From Duganella sp. 1224 (lineage in GTDB: Bacteria > Pseudomonadota > Gammaproteobacteria > Burkholderiales > Burkholderiaceae_D), in contig NZ_JACBYS010000006.1 of assembly GCF_013408245.1 (NCBI RefSeq), forward strand, positions 1 through 64,000: DNA of 64,000 nt, given 5' to 3'. Position numbers and translations under genes: made by a program. Of the stretch, positions 34,130-42,217 are shown piece by piece. How positions within the stretch are numbered: the first letter of the stretch is position 1; each line of letters opens with the position of its first letter. The notes beneath the pieces are model-generated. The model searched no databases, had not been told where the DNA came from, and worked only from the letters and a program-made list of their open reading frames with translations.

Positions 34130-35008
34130 TCAGATGTCGGGCACCGGGTTGGCGCCGCTGGCGAGCACATATGCCTTGCCATCGAAGTGGTAGCGGGCGC
34201 TCGTTTTGGTAGTGGTCCCGGGGTGTATGACGAAGTCGGCGTTTTTATCCTCGGTGACCGTGAAGCGCTTGTCGGTGAAGCTGACGATGATGTCGTTATA
34301 GCCGCTCTGCTGTGGCTCGGGGGCGAAGCGGATCTCGCCCGCCACGTCCCAGCATTGTCCGCTGGTTGGCCCGCAGCCGCCTTCATTGCTGGAGGCTTCC
34401 TTGAAGCTGCCAAGACCGCGCACCTCGCTGCCCAGTTCAAAAATGGCGGCATGGCTGATCGAATAGCCCTGCCACACGCCGCCATTGGAAACGATGAACC
34501 CTGGTTTGCCCGGTCCCAGCGTCACCCATTTGACGCTGCCAATAAAGCCTTCCGATCCCAGCTCGGCGAGATTTTCATGACGCTGCAATACCTTCCAGCC
34601 ATCGCCCTCGCGCCGCAGCAGGTAGACATTCAGTATGCCGGACGACACGTGGCTCGCTATTTCCGAGCCATCGTCGGCGGCTGGCGCGCCGTTGACGATG
34701 AGGACGACGCGGCCGTCGGCCAGCTGCGTGCTGGCGACCGGCGTCATCGCATGCAGCATTTCGCTGCCTTCGATGACCAGTGTGGCGGTGGCTTTCTTGT
34801 CGGCCGGCTTGTAGGCATCGCCAAAGATGGCGCGCATCAGTTCCGTTTCGTTGATTCTGGCGGCGGTGGGCGGCTGTGGCGCTGCCGCCGGCATCGGCGA
34901 CGTGGGCGGCGCGGCCACTGCGGACTTGGGCGGCTCCACGGCTTTCTCGACACGATTGCAGGCGGCCAGGCTGGCCGCCAATAACAAGCTGTAAGCGATC
35001 GTCTTCAT
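34130..35008 (-). CDS. Putative lipoprotein of unknown function
   Basis: This 292-residue protein starts with a lipoprotein signal peptide, MKTIAYSLLLAASLAACNR, with the lipobox LAAC giving Cys17 as the lipidation site. A proline/alanine-rich linker (about residues 28-50) follows, then a globular part with no family I recognise. A Cys pair occurs in GGCGPTSGQCWDVAG and may form a disulfide. It ends just outside the narK enhancer region and is divergent from an alpha/beta hydrolase, with 40 bp between them. A membrane-anchored periplasmic location is likely; function is not assignable. Confidence 0.75.
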   Translation of the reverse strand: MKTIAYSLLLAASLAACNRVEKAVEPPKSAVAAPPTSPMPAAAPQPPTAARINETELMRAIFGDAYKPADKKATATLVIEGSEMLHAMTPVASTQLADGRVVLIVNGAPAADDGSEIASHVSSGILNVYLLRREGDGWKVLQRHENLAELGSEGFIGSVKWVTLGPGKPGFIVSNGGVWQGYSISHAAIFELGSEVRGLGSFKEASSNEGGCGPTSGQCWDVAGEIRFAPEPQQSGYNDIIVSFTDKRFTVTEDKNADFVIHPGTTTKTSARYHFDGKAYVLASGANPVPDI

Positions 35009-35048
35009 TCAAATACTCATTTTTTTGCCAATAGATTAATATTGTCAC

Positions 35049-35972
35049 ATGAATCGACATCTCCTATTTGCCGCCACCGCAACCGTGCTCGCCTCCTCCG
35101 CATTCGCCGCGCGCGTGCTGGACGAAGCGCCGATCACCATCGACGGCCAGCCGCGCCGCTACTATCATCTGCACGATACCGAAGCCGCCGGTAACGGCAC
35201 GCCAATACTGCTGATCAGCGGATCGGGATGCAAGGACTTCGGCAGCCGCGTGCCGTTCTTCTTTGAGCGCTACCCGGCGCCAGTGGATGTGTATTTTCTG
35301 GAGAAGACCGGCATCGGGAAAGGCGACACTGGCGACACCTGCAGCGCCGCCTACAATGAGGCGGATTATCTGGAGCGCCGCGTCAGCGACAATCTGGCCT
35401 TTATCGACAGCCTGCCTGCACTGAAGGCGCTCGGCCCGCGCAGCCTGGCGGTGCTGGGCTTTTCCGAGGGCGGCGTGGTGGCGCCGCTGGTGGCGTTGCG
35501 CAGCAAGCGTATCGGCTGGCTGGCCACCGGCGGCAGCGGCGGTCTGCCGCAGAGTGAAGGCTTCCTGATCTTCGCCGACCGTGGCGTCAAGCCCTACGCC
35601 GATCCGCTGTCGCGCGATATCTTCCAGCGGACCTACGCCGCCATCAAGGCCGATCCGGACAGCCTCCAAAAAGAGTTCATGGGCCACCCCTACCGCTACT
35701 GGAGCTCGCACCTGTTCTACGATCCGCTGGTCACCTATAGGCAGCTGGACATCCCCATCATCGCCGCCATGGGCGAGAAGGACGACAGCGAAGCCATCGA
35801 ATCCGGCCGCGCGTTGCGCGACGACTTCGCGCGCCATCCGGAGAAAGACTTCACCTTCATCGAATACCCCAACGCCAGCCACGCGCTGCAGGCGCCGGAC
35901 AAGGCGCACCTGCAGGATTACATCGCCGGCCTTGCCGACTGGTTGAAAGGACGCCGGCCAGCGCCGCGTTGA
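35049..35972 (+). CDS. Exported alpha/beta hydrolase
   Basis: This 307-residue protein has a signal peptide (MNRHLLFAATATVLASSAFA). The alpha/beta-hydrolase fold shows an oxyanion-region ISGSGCKDFG, the nucleophile elbow LAVLGFSEGGVVAP (Gly-x-Ser-x-Gly), a probable acid near AAMGEKDDSE and the catalytic His in YPNASHALQAP. The substrate is unknown; the compact fold suits an esterase or peptidase-like hydrolase acting in the periplasm. It converges on the LytTR regulator, with stops 5 bp apart. Confidence 0.82.
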   Translation: MNRHLLFAATATVLASSAFAARVLDEAPITIDGQPRRYYHLHDTEAAGNGTPILLISGSGCKDFGSRVPFFFERYPAPVDVYFLEKTGIGKGDTGDTCSAAYNEADYLERRVSDNLAFIDSLPALKALGPRSLAVLGFSEGGVVAPLVALRSKRIGWLATGGSGGLPQSEGFLIFADRGVKPYADPLSRDIFQRTYAAIKADPDSLQKEFMGHPYRYWSSHLFYDPLVTYRQLDIPIIAAMGEKDDSEAIESGRALRDDFARHPEKDFTFIEYPNASHALQAPDKAHLQDYIAGLADWLKGRRPAPR

Positions 35973-35977
35973 CCAGG

Positions 35978-36706
35978 CTAGTCGCGAAACAGGTGGGTAA
36001 AGGTGCGGCTGACGACCAGCACCTCGCTGCTGCCTTTCACGGTCAGGTGCAGGCGCTCGGTCCCGGTCCGCTCAACCGCCGCGATGGCGTGGGCGTTGAC
36101 GATGGTGCCACGGTGGATTTGCCAGAACAGATCCGGGTCGAGTCCTTCCAGCAGGTCTTTCAGCGCGATGCGGATCAGGGCGTCGCCGTCCGCCAGCACC
36201 ACGCGGGTGTACTTGGTGTCCGACTGCAGGAACAGCACGTCGTTCACATTAATCAGGCGGATGCGCTTGCCGACGCTGGCCTTGAGCCACGTCAGGCGCT
36301 GCGGCGCCGCTTGTGCGATCTCGCTGAGTACCGGCGCCAGCGCGGCCGGGCGCTGTGTGCGGCGACGCAGGCGTTCCACCGTGCGCTCCAGCGCGGCCAG
36401 CTCCACCGGCTTGAGCAGATAATCCACCGCGCCGCGCTGGAGCGCCTCCAGCGCGTGCTGGTTGTAGGCTGTCACGAAAACGATGTGGGAGCGCTCGGCG
36501 ATGCGGCGCGCGACTTCCAGGCCAGTGAGGCCGGGCATCTGGATATCGAGGAAGACCACGTCCGGCTCGTGCTCCAGCCACGCGTCCCAGGCGTCGTTGC
36601 CGTTTTCCGCCACGGCCACCACGCGCGCCTGCGGCCAGGCCTGCGCCAGTTGCGCCAGCAGGCGCTCGCGCATCAGCGGTTCGTCTTCGGCGATCAGGAT
36701 CTTCAT
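35978..36706 (-). CDS. LytTR-type two-component response regulator
   Basis: This 242-residue protein has a receiver domain (about residues 1-120: MKILIAEDEPLMRERLL, phospho-acceptor Asp in VVFLDIQMPG, Lys in YLLKPVEL). A LytTR DNA-binding domain (about 140-242) follows, with IRLINVNDVLFLQSDTKYT and WQIHRGTIVNAHAIAAV. The ATG at 36706 overlaps the stop of the kinase gene by ATGA. The open frame runs further upstream, but that part is antisense-phase sequence inside the kinase gene. It is the partner of the LytS-like kinase; target genes are unknown. Confidence 0.9.
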   Translation of the reverse strand: MKILIAEDEPLMRERLLAQLAQAWPQARVVAVAENGNDAWDAWLEHEPDVVFLDIQMPGLTGLEVARRIAERSHIVFVTAYNQHALEALQRGAVDYLLKPVELAALERTVERLRRRTQRPAALAPVLSEIAQAAPQRLTWLKASVGKRIRLINVNDVLFLQSDTKYTRVVLADGDALIRIALKDLLEGLDPDLFWQIHRGTIVNAHAIAAVERTGTERLHLTVKGSSEVLVVSRTFTHLFRD

Positions 36707-37638
36707 AGCGGCAAATAGAGACGGGCAATCGCGCCGCTCGGCGTGTTTTCTTCCAGCGTCAGGCGGGCGTTGTCGCCGTAGGCCAGCGCCAGGCGCTCGC
36801 GGATGTGTTGCAGGCCGACGCCCTGCCCTATCGTGGCGCCGAAGCCGGCGCCGGTGTCGGCCACCATGATGATTACACGATCCTCCTGCCGGGCCGCGGT
36901 GATGTCGATGCGGCCACCGGCGGGCGCGCGCTCGATGCCGTGTTTGACGGCGTTCTCCACCAGTGTGAGCAGCAAGGTGGTTGGCAGCGGGAAGTCCGCC
37001 AGATCGGGCGGGCAGTCCACGGAAAACGCCAGTCGCGCGCCGAGCCTGACCTGCATGATGCGCAGGTAGGCGGCGCATACCGCGCTGTCGTCCGCCAGCC
37101 GGATGGTGTCGGCGCGCAGGCTGGTCATGGTGGCGCGCAGGAAGGTGATCAGCTCCGCCGTCAACGCGGCGGCTTGTGGCGCCTTGTCTTCCGCCAGCTG
37201 CTGTACCGCGCCCAGGGTGTTGAACAGGAAGTGCGGTTCGATTTGTGCCTTCATCAGGCGCAGCTCCGCCTCCAGTTGCTGACGATTGGCGCGTTCGCGC
37301 TCCAGATTGAGGCGGTCGCCGGTCAGCAGGATGGCGGATTTCATGACGCGGCTTTGCGCGAACAGCAGCGCCACCAGCGACGCGCCTATCAGGCCGCCCA
37401 ACGGGACACTCCACCGCACTTCCGGCGGCAGCGGTTCATCCTTGTGCCAACCGGCGTTAAAGCCGTTGACGAAATCCTGGGCGGCGTCGGCGCAACAGAC
37501 AATGACATAGCCAATGACGGCGCCCAGCAGCAGGGTGACGACGAAGCGTGCAAGCGGGCGCGTCGCGGTGGGCTGGCCATGGTCCGGCAGCGGAACGCCG
37601 AACAGCCAGCAGGCGGCGGTGAATAATCGTTGTTTCAT
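36703..37638 (-). CDS. LytS/YehU-type sensor histidine kinase
   Basis: This 311-residue membrane kinase has two hydrophobic stretches (about residues 30-55 and 78-96), with no extra sensor domain. A short coiled-coil-like segment (RLNLERERANRQQLEAELRLMK) follows. The His_kinase motif AQIEPHFLFNTLGAVQQL carries the phospho-histidine. The ATP-binding domain has LVENAVKHGIERAP and VADTGAGFGATIGQGVGLQHIRERL. It is co-translated with the LytTR regulator. The signal is not evident from the sequence. Confidence 0.88.
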   Translation of the reverse strand: MKQRLFTAACWLFGVPLPDHGQPTATRPLARFVVTLLLGAVIGYVIVCCADAAQDFVNGFNAGWHKDEPLPPEVRWSVPLGGLIGASLVALLFAQSRVMKSAILLTGDRLNLERERANRQQLEAELRLMKAQIEPHFLFNTLGAVQQLAEDKAPQAAALTAELITFLRATMTSLRADTIRLADDSAVCAAYLRIMQVRLGARLAFSVDCPPDLADFPLPTTLLLTLVENAVKHGIERAPAGGRIDITAARQEDRVIIMVADTGAGFGATIGQGVGLQHIRERLALAYGDNARLTLEENTPSGAIARLYLPL

Positions 37639-37772
37639 GGCGGCCTCTATCGTTGATCACATGTGCAGCCTACGCCATGCGCGGCGGCTTGACAGCATAC
37701 ATGAGACGAACGACGGTTTGGCGTCCTCAAAAGACGATATACTAAGTTATCAAAAGTTTAAATGGATAGTGG

Positions 37773-38840
37773 ATGGACCAGCAGCCGGACTACAGCAAAT
37801 ACTCGGAACAGGAACTCAGGCAGGTTCGCAAGCATATCGATGCGGATCGCTATCCTGAGCGGGTGGCGGAAATCGAAGCCCGTCTCACCGCGCTGGCCGC
37901 CGTGCCGCGCGATACCACTTCCGTTGACGAAGACCTGTCGCCGGTGACGAGCGCGCGTCTCTGGCGCCGCGCCGTCGCCTTCGTCCTCGATTTCGCGCTG
38001 CTGGGCATAGTTGGCGCGATTGCCGGCGCATGCCTGTATGAGCCGTTGACGGTGCTGGGGCCATGGGGCCGGGTGTTGGGCTTTGCCATCGCCACGGCGT
38101 ACTTTGGCGTCTCGCAAAGCCATGTCGGCGACGGCCAGTCGCTCGGCATGAAGGTGCTTGGCCTGAGAGTCGTCACGGCCAGTGGCACGCCGTTGAGCGT
38201 GGGCGCGTCGCTACTCCGTGCCGGCATTTTCTGCCTGTCGTATTTCCTCGGCAGCTTGCCCTCGGCGTTCAGCGGGCTGAATGCATGGGTGGCGTCAGCC
38301 CTTTCGATGCTGATCTTTGGCGTGGGTGCTTGTTCCACTTACCTGCTCATCTTCAATCGCAAGACGCGACAGACGCTGCACGATCTGGCGGTGGGCGCAT
38401 TTGTCGTCAACGATGCGCGCGGGCCGCTGGCGCTGCCGACGGAACGCGTGTGGCGCGGCCACGCCGCCATCGTTACAGCGGCGCTGGTGGCGTTCTGCGT
38501 GGCAGGCGTGTGGATGGCGCTACCGGGTTCGCTCGGCGACATGCTGCGGGTCCGGCAGGCGGTTATGTCGCTGCCCGGCGTCAGCAATGCCTCTGTCATG
38601 CTCAACTACGGACCGCAGAACGCCAGGACGTTATCCGTGACGGCGGTCACCGATGCTTCGGCGCAGAACCCGGAGGCGCTGGCGCGTCGCGTCGCCAAAG
38701 CCGCGCTGGAAAATTACGCCAACGTCGACCAGATGAAAACCGTGACCGTCACGCTGAGTTCCGGTTTCGACATCGGCATCGCCCAGGTCTGGCGCAGCGT
38801 GAACTATGTGCGCACGCCGCGGGAGTGGCGCGCCAGATAG
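37773..38840 (+). CDS. RDD-family membrane protein with soluble C-terminal domain
   Basis: This 355-residue protein has a hydrophilic N-terminus with YSKYSEQELRQVRKHIDADR. An RDD domain (about residues 60-210) with SARLWRRAVAFVLDFALLGIVG and several membrane helices follows. One further helix (HAAIVTAALVAFCVAGVWMA) comes next, and then a ~100-residue soluble C-terminal domain. RDD proteins are often linked to ion exchange or membrane homeostasis, but no specific role can be read here. It ends 68 bp before the convergent nrtC stop. The 134-bp region upstream shows nothing beyond ordinary promoter-like DNA. Confidence 0.75.
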   Translation: MDQQPDYSKYSEQELRQVRKHIDADRYPERVAEIEARLTALAAVPRDTTSVDEDLSPVTSARLWRRAVAFVLDFALLGIVGAIAGACLYEPLTVLGPWGRVLGFAIATAYFGVSQSHVGDGQSLGMKVLGLRVVTASGTPLSVGASLLRAGIFCLSYFLGSLPSAFSGLNAWVASALSMLIFGVGACSTYLLIFNRKTRQTLHDLAVGAFVVNDARGPLALPTERVWRGHAAIVTAALVAFCVAGVWMALPGSLGDMLRVRQAVMSLPGVSNASVMLNYGPQNARTLSVTAVTDASAQNPEALARRVAKAALENYANVDQMKTVTVTLSSGFDIGIAQVWRSVNYVRTPREWRAR

Positions 38841-38908
38841 AGCGCGTGGCCGGCCGCCTCCAGCGCGCTTCGACCATCATTCACGCAGCTTGCCGGCGAC
38901 GCGCTCCA

Positions 38909-39715
38909 TCACGCGGCTTCCTTTGCCGGGTGGGCCTGTTTTCGGTACAGGAATTCCAGCACCGCCGTGCGGTATGCCATGTACTGCGCGTCGGCCGCCA
39001 GCGCCACGCGGTCGCGCGGACGGTCCAGCTGCACCTCGACGATTTCGCCGATGGTGGCGGCCGGGCCGTTGGTCATCATGACGATGCGGTCGGACAGCAG
39101 CACCGCTTCGTCCACGTCGTGCGTCACCATCACCACGGTGGACTTGGTGGCGGCGACGATCTTCAGCAGCTCGTCCTGCAGATGCGCGCGCGTCAGCGCG
39201 TCCAGCGCGCCGAACGGTTCGTCCATCAGCAGCACCTTGGGCTCCATCGCCAGCGCGCGGGCGATGCCAACGCGCTGCTTCATGCCGCCCGAGATTTCAT
39301 TCGGCCGCTTGTTCTCCGCATGCGTCAGGCCCACCAGCGCCAGCGCCTGCAAGGTGCGCTCCCTCAGCTGCGCCTTCGATTCCGCCTTGCCGAACACGCG
39401 CTCCACGCCGAGGTGGATATTCTCGTAGCAGGTCAGCCACGGCAGCAGCGAGTGGTTCTGGAACACCACCGAGCGCTCCGGCGAGGGCCCGGCGATTTCG
39501 CGGTTGGCGCACAACAGCACGCCGTCGCTCGGCTGCAGCAGGCCGGCGATCAGGTTGAGCAGGGTCGACTTGCCGCAGCCGGAGTGGCCGATCAGCGTGA
39601 TGAATTCGCCCTTGGCCACCTTGAGGTCGATCTCGCGCAGCGCATGGAACACGCCCTTCTTCGTGTGGAACACCATCTCCACGCCTTCGATATCGATGAA
39701 TCGTGATTCGTCCAT
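38909..39715 (-). CDS. nrtC: Nitrate ABC transporter ATP-binding protein
   Basis: This 268-residue ATPase of the nitrate/sulfonate/taurine class has Walker A GHSGCGKSTLLNLIAG, signature EISGGMKQRVGIARAL, Walker B VLLMDEPFGALD and H-loop VMVTHDVDEAVLLSD. The start is the ATG at 39715, preceded by AAGGAGCG. It lacks the C-terminal solute-binding domain found in cyanobacterial NrtC, so it corresponds to the NrtD/NasD-like stand-alone form. It is the last gene of nrtA-nrtB-nrtC. Confidence 0.9.
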   Translation of the reverse strand: MDESRFIDIEGVEMVFHTKKGVFHALREIDLKVAKGEFITLIGHSGCGKSTLLNLIAGLLQPSDGVLLCANREIAGPSPERSVVFQNHSLLPWLTCYENIHLGVERVFGKAESKAQLRERTLQALALVGLTHAENKRPNEISGGMKQRVGIARALAMEPKVLLMDEPFGALDALTRAHLQDELLKIVAATKSTVVMVTHDVDEAVLLSDRIVMMTNGPAATIGEIVEVQLDRPRDRVALAADAQYMAYRTAVLEFLYRKQAHPAKEAA

Positions 39716-39726
39716 GATCGCGCTCC

Positions 39727-40689
39727 TTAGTTGGATACTTGTTCGTAGGTGAAGGCACGGGCCAGCGCCATCAGCGCCTGCTCCAGCAGCAGCCCGACCA
39801 GGCCAATCGAAACGATGGCGATGATGATGTGCGGTACGTTCAGGTTGTTCCACTCGTCCCACAGCCAGAAGCCGATGCCCACGCCGCCGGTCAGCATCTC
39901 GGCCGCCACGATCACCAGCCACGCGGTGCCGATCGACAGGCGCACGCCGGTCAGGATGTAGGGCAGCGCCGATGGCAGCAGTATCTTGGTCAGCACCTTC
40001 CATTCGGAGAGATTCAGTACCCGCGCCACGTTCATGTAATCCTGCGGCACGCGCTGCACGCCGACGGCGGTGTTGATGATCATCGGCCAGATCGAGCAGA
40101 TGAAGATCGACCAGATCGCGGCGGGATTCGCCGACTTGAACACCAGCAGGCCGATCGGCAGCCAGGCCAGCGGCGACACGGGCTTGAGCAGGCTGATGAT
40201 CGGCCCGAACATGCTGCCGAAGAATTGCACGCGGCCGATCAGGAAACCGAGCGGGATGCCGATCAGCGCCGCCAGGCCAAAGCCGATGCCCACGCGCTGC
40301 AGGGACGCCAGCAGGTTCCAGCCGATGCCCTGGTCATTCGGGCTGTTGCGGTAGAACGGATCGGAGAACAGCTTGACCGCTTCGTCCAGCGTGGCCGCCG
40401 GCGTCGGGAAGGTGGCGTTGTTCATCGTGATCAGCTGCCATACGGCGACCAGCAAGGCCGCACCCACGACCGGCGCGACGATTTTCAGCACGGTGGCCGA
40501 GACCTGCCGGCGCGCGCGCGCCGTGGAGTTGGCGGCCAGCGGGCGGCGTGGACGGCGCGCCGGCGCGGCGGCATCCGGCGCTGCCTCGGCGGTAGACGCG
40601 TTGGCGGTCGATACGTCGGCCGCCGCTGCGTCCGGGCGTGCGTCGGGCGGCGCCGACGCGGCGGCGTCGGGTTTCAGCATGGCGTTCAT
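39727..40689 (-). CDS. nrtB: Nitrate ABC transporter permease
   Basis: This 320-residue inner-membrane permease has about six helices after residue 70, starting with VLKIVAPVVGAALLVAVWQL. The coupling segment lies near DYMNVARVLNLSEWKVLTKILLPSALPYI. The first ~65 residues are an unusual cytoplasmic extension, very rich in Ala, Pro and Asp and then basic (ARRPRRPLAANSTARARR). NrtB proteins usually carry a shorter N-terminus. It lies 15 bp after nrtA and 11 bp before nrtC. Confidence 0.9.
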   Translation of the reverse strand: MNAMLKPDAAASAPPDARPDAAAADVSTANASTAEAAPDAAAPARRPRRPLAANSTARARRQVSATVLKIVAPVVGAALLVAVWQLITMNNATFPTPAATLDEAVKLFSDPFYRNSPNDQGIGWNLLASLQRVGIGFGLAALIGIPLGFLIGRVQFFGSMFGPIISLLKPVSPLAWLPIGLLVFKSANPAAIWSIFICSIWPMIINTAVGVQRVPQDYMNVARVLNLSEWKVLTKILLPSALPYILTGVRLSIGTAWLVIVAAEMLTGGVGIGFWLWDEWNNLNVPHIIIAIVSIGLVGLLLEQALMALARAFTYEQVSN

Positions 40690-40704
40690 GGCGTTCTCCC
40701 GTTA

Positions 40705-41964
40705 TCAGGCTTTGATCTTGAACGAGGCGGCGAACGCTTTCGGGTTCTTGCCGTCCCACACGGAACCATCCATCAGCTTCGAACTGCGCAGGGGGCTCTT
40801 GGGCACCGGCGTCTTGGTCATGGTGGCCGCGTCCTTGTACAAGTCGATCTGGTTGACGGCGGTGGCCACGGCCAGGTAATCAGGATCGTCCTTCAGCAGA
40901 CCCCAGCGGCGGTGCTGCGTCATGAACCACATGCCGTCCGACAGGTACGGGAAGTTGACCGCGCCGTCGTTGTAGAACTTCATGTGATTCGGATCGTCCC
41001 AGGTCTTGCCCAGGCCATTCTGGTAGCGGCCCATGATGCGCTGGTCGATCGCGTCCTTGCTGGTGTTGACGTAGGACTTGTCGGCGATGACCTCGGCCAT
41101 CTTGTTCTTGTTGGCCAGCGAGGCATCGATCCACTTGCCCGCTTCGAGGATGGCGGCCATCATCGCGCGGCAGGTGTTCGGATTTTTTTTGGCGAATTCC
41201 AGCGTGGAGCCCAGCACCTTCTCGGGGTGGTCCTTCCAGATGTCCTGCGTGGTGATGGCGGTGATGCCGACGCCGTCCATGATGGCGCGGTGGCCCCACG
41301 GCTCGCCGACGCAGAAGCCGTCCATGTTCCCGACCCGCATATTGGCCACCATCTGCGGCGGCGGCACGGTGATCACCTTGGCGTCCTTCAGCGGATTGAT
41401 GCCGTTGGCGGCCAGCCAGTAGTACAGCCACATCGCGTGGGTGCCGGTCGGGAAGGTCTGGGCGAAGGTGTACTCGCGCTTGTCGGCCTGCATCAGCCTG
41501 GCCAGCGAGGCACCGTCAACGCCGCCCTTGTCGGCGATTTTCTTCGACAGCGTGATGGCCTGGCCGTTGTTGTTGAGGCTCATGAGGACCGCCATGTCCT
41601 TCTTCTGGCCGCCGATCCCCATCTGCACGCCGTACAGCAGGCCATACAGCACATGGGCCGCGTCCAGATCGCCGTTGGCCAGCTTGTCGCGCACGCCGGC
41701 CCACGAGGCCTCTTTGCTGAGCACGAACTTGACGCCGTACTTCTTGTCGAAACCCAGCACCGACGCCATCACCACGGAGGCGCAGTCGGTCAGCGGAATG
41801 AAGCCGATCTTGATTTCTTCCTTCTCCGGCTTGTCCGACCCCGCTGCCCACACGCCACCCGTTGCCAATCCCAACATGCTTCCTCCCGCTACCAGACCTG
41901 CACCATGAATGATTTTCCTGCGCCTGGTGTCGATGTTACCCGCTTCGCGTTCCGTGTTCTTCAT
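40705..41964 (-). CDS. nrtA: Nitrate ABC transporter substrate-binding protein, Tat-exported
   Basis: This 419-residue binding protein of the NrtA/CmpA/NasS group begins with a twin-arginine signal, TRRRKIIHGAGLVAGGSMLG, and a likely cleavage near VWAAG. It is therefore predicted to fold before export and act in the periplasm, which argues against it being the cytoplasmic sensor NasS. Conserved parts include IKIGFIPLTDCASVVMA, KEASWAGVRDKLANGDLDAAH and GTHAMWLYYWLAANGINP. It leads nrtABC, whose leader has a sigma-54 promoter, dual hairpins and a terminator. Confidence 0.9.
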   Translation of the reverse strand: MKNTEREAGNIDTRRRKIIHGAGLVAGGSMLGLATGGVWAAGSDKPEKEEIKIGFIPLTDCASVVMASVLGFDKKYGVKFVLSKEASWAGVRDKLANGDLDAAHVLYGLLYGVQMGIGGQKKDMAVLMSLNNNGQAITLSKKIADKGGVDGASLARLMQADKREYTFAQTFPTGTHAMWLYYWLAANGINPLKDAKVITVPPPQMVANMRVGNMDGFCVGEPWGHRAIMDGVGITAITTQDIWKDHPEKVLGSTLEFAKKNPNTCRAMMAAILEAGKWIDASLANKNKMAEVIADKSYVNTSKDAIDQRIMGRYQNGLGKTWDDPNHMKFYNDGAVNFPYLSDGMWFMTQHRRWGLLKDDPDYLAVATAVNQIDLYKDAATMTKTPVPKSPLRSSKLMDGSVWDGKNPKAFAASFKIKA

Positions 41965-42002
41965 GGCTACCCCTTATTTTTAGTCGTCAATCAGTATGGG
42001 CC

Positions 42003-42049
42003 AAAAAAAACGCCTACCCTCACGAATGAATTCATGATCTGGTAGACGT
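42003..42049 (-). terminator. Leader attenuator (intrinsic terminator) before nrtA
   Basis: In minus-strand RNA, the arms ACGTCTACC and GGTAGGCGT (9 bp with one G-U pair) are followed by TTTTTTTT. It lies 38 nt before the nrtA ATG, between the sigma-54 promoter and the gene. This is the same position as the attenuator in the narK leader, so read-through must be regulated. Confidence 0.88.
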
Positions 42050-42062
42050 CATTGTCTGGTGA

Positions 42063-42105
42063 GCCTCACCGCCGTTGGCAAGACACATCGTGCGCACCAT
42101 TGCGC
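42063..42105 (-). promoter_or_regulatory. ANTAR-target dual hairpin (P1 and P2) in the nrtA leader
   Basis: On the minus strand, P1 is GCGC-AATGGT-GCGC (42092-42105). P2 has arms GTCTTGCC and GGTGAGGC around the loop AACGGC (42063-42084, with G-U pairs). Both hexaloops have A1 and G4, as in the narK leader; the AACGGC loop is identical to narK P1. P2 stands 13 nt before the terminator. The predicted transcript begins near 42108, so P1 again sits at the 5' end. Confidence 0.87.
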
Positions 42106-42118
42106 TTGATTACAGCTA

Positions 42119-42134
42119 TGCAATGTCTATGCCA
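42119..42134 (-). promoter_or_regulatory. Sigma-54 promoter of nrtABC
   Basis: The minus strand reads TGGCATAGACATTGCA, which matches the -24 element TGGCA and the -12 element TTGCA at the correct spacing; one base differs from the TGGCAC consensus. It lies between the nasT terminator and hairpin P1. No clear NtrC dyad was found in the short gap to nasT, so activator sites may lie inside the nasT end or be weak. Confidence 0.83.
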
Positions 42135-42170
42135 GCATGGCTACAGAGGGAGCGCGGGAATCCGGGGACG

Positions 42171-42199
42171 AAAAAAATGCACCGCAATCGCGCGATGCA
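42171..42199 (-). terminator. Terminator downstream of nasT
   Basis: Minus-strand arms TGCATCGC and GCGGTGCA (8 bp, one G-T) around GCGATT are followed by seven T. It is placed 19 bp after the nasT stop and before the nrtA sigma-54 promoter, so nasT and nrtABC are separate transcription units. Confidence 0.85.
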
Positions 42200-42217
42200 T
42201 CATTTTGGGGGGCGTTT

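Noticed and set aside
36707..37414. Upstream extension of the LytTR regulator frame
   Set aside because: It is inside the histidine kinase gene, and the receiver domain begins exactly at 36706.
42178..42199. NtrC site upstream of nrtA (TGCA...TGCA symmetry)
   Set aside because: The spacing does not fit the NtrC dyad, and the sequence is better explained as the nasT terminator with its seven T.
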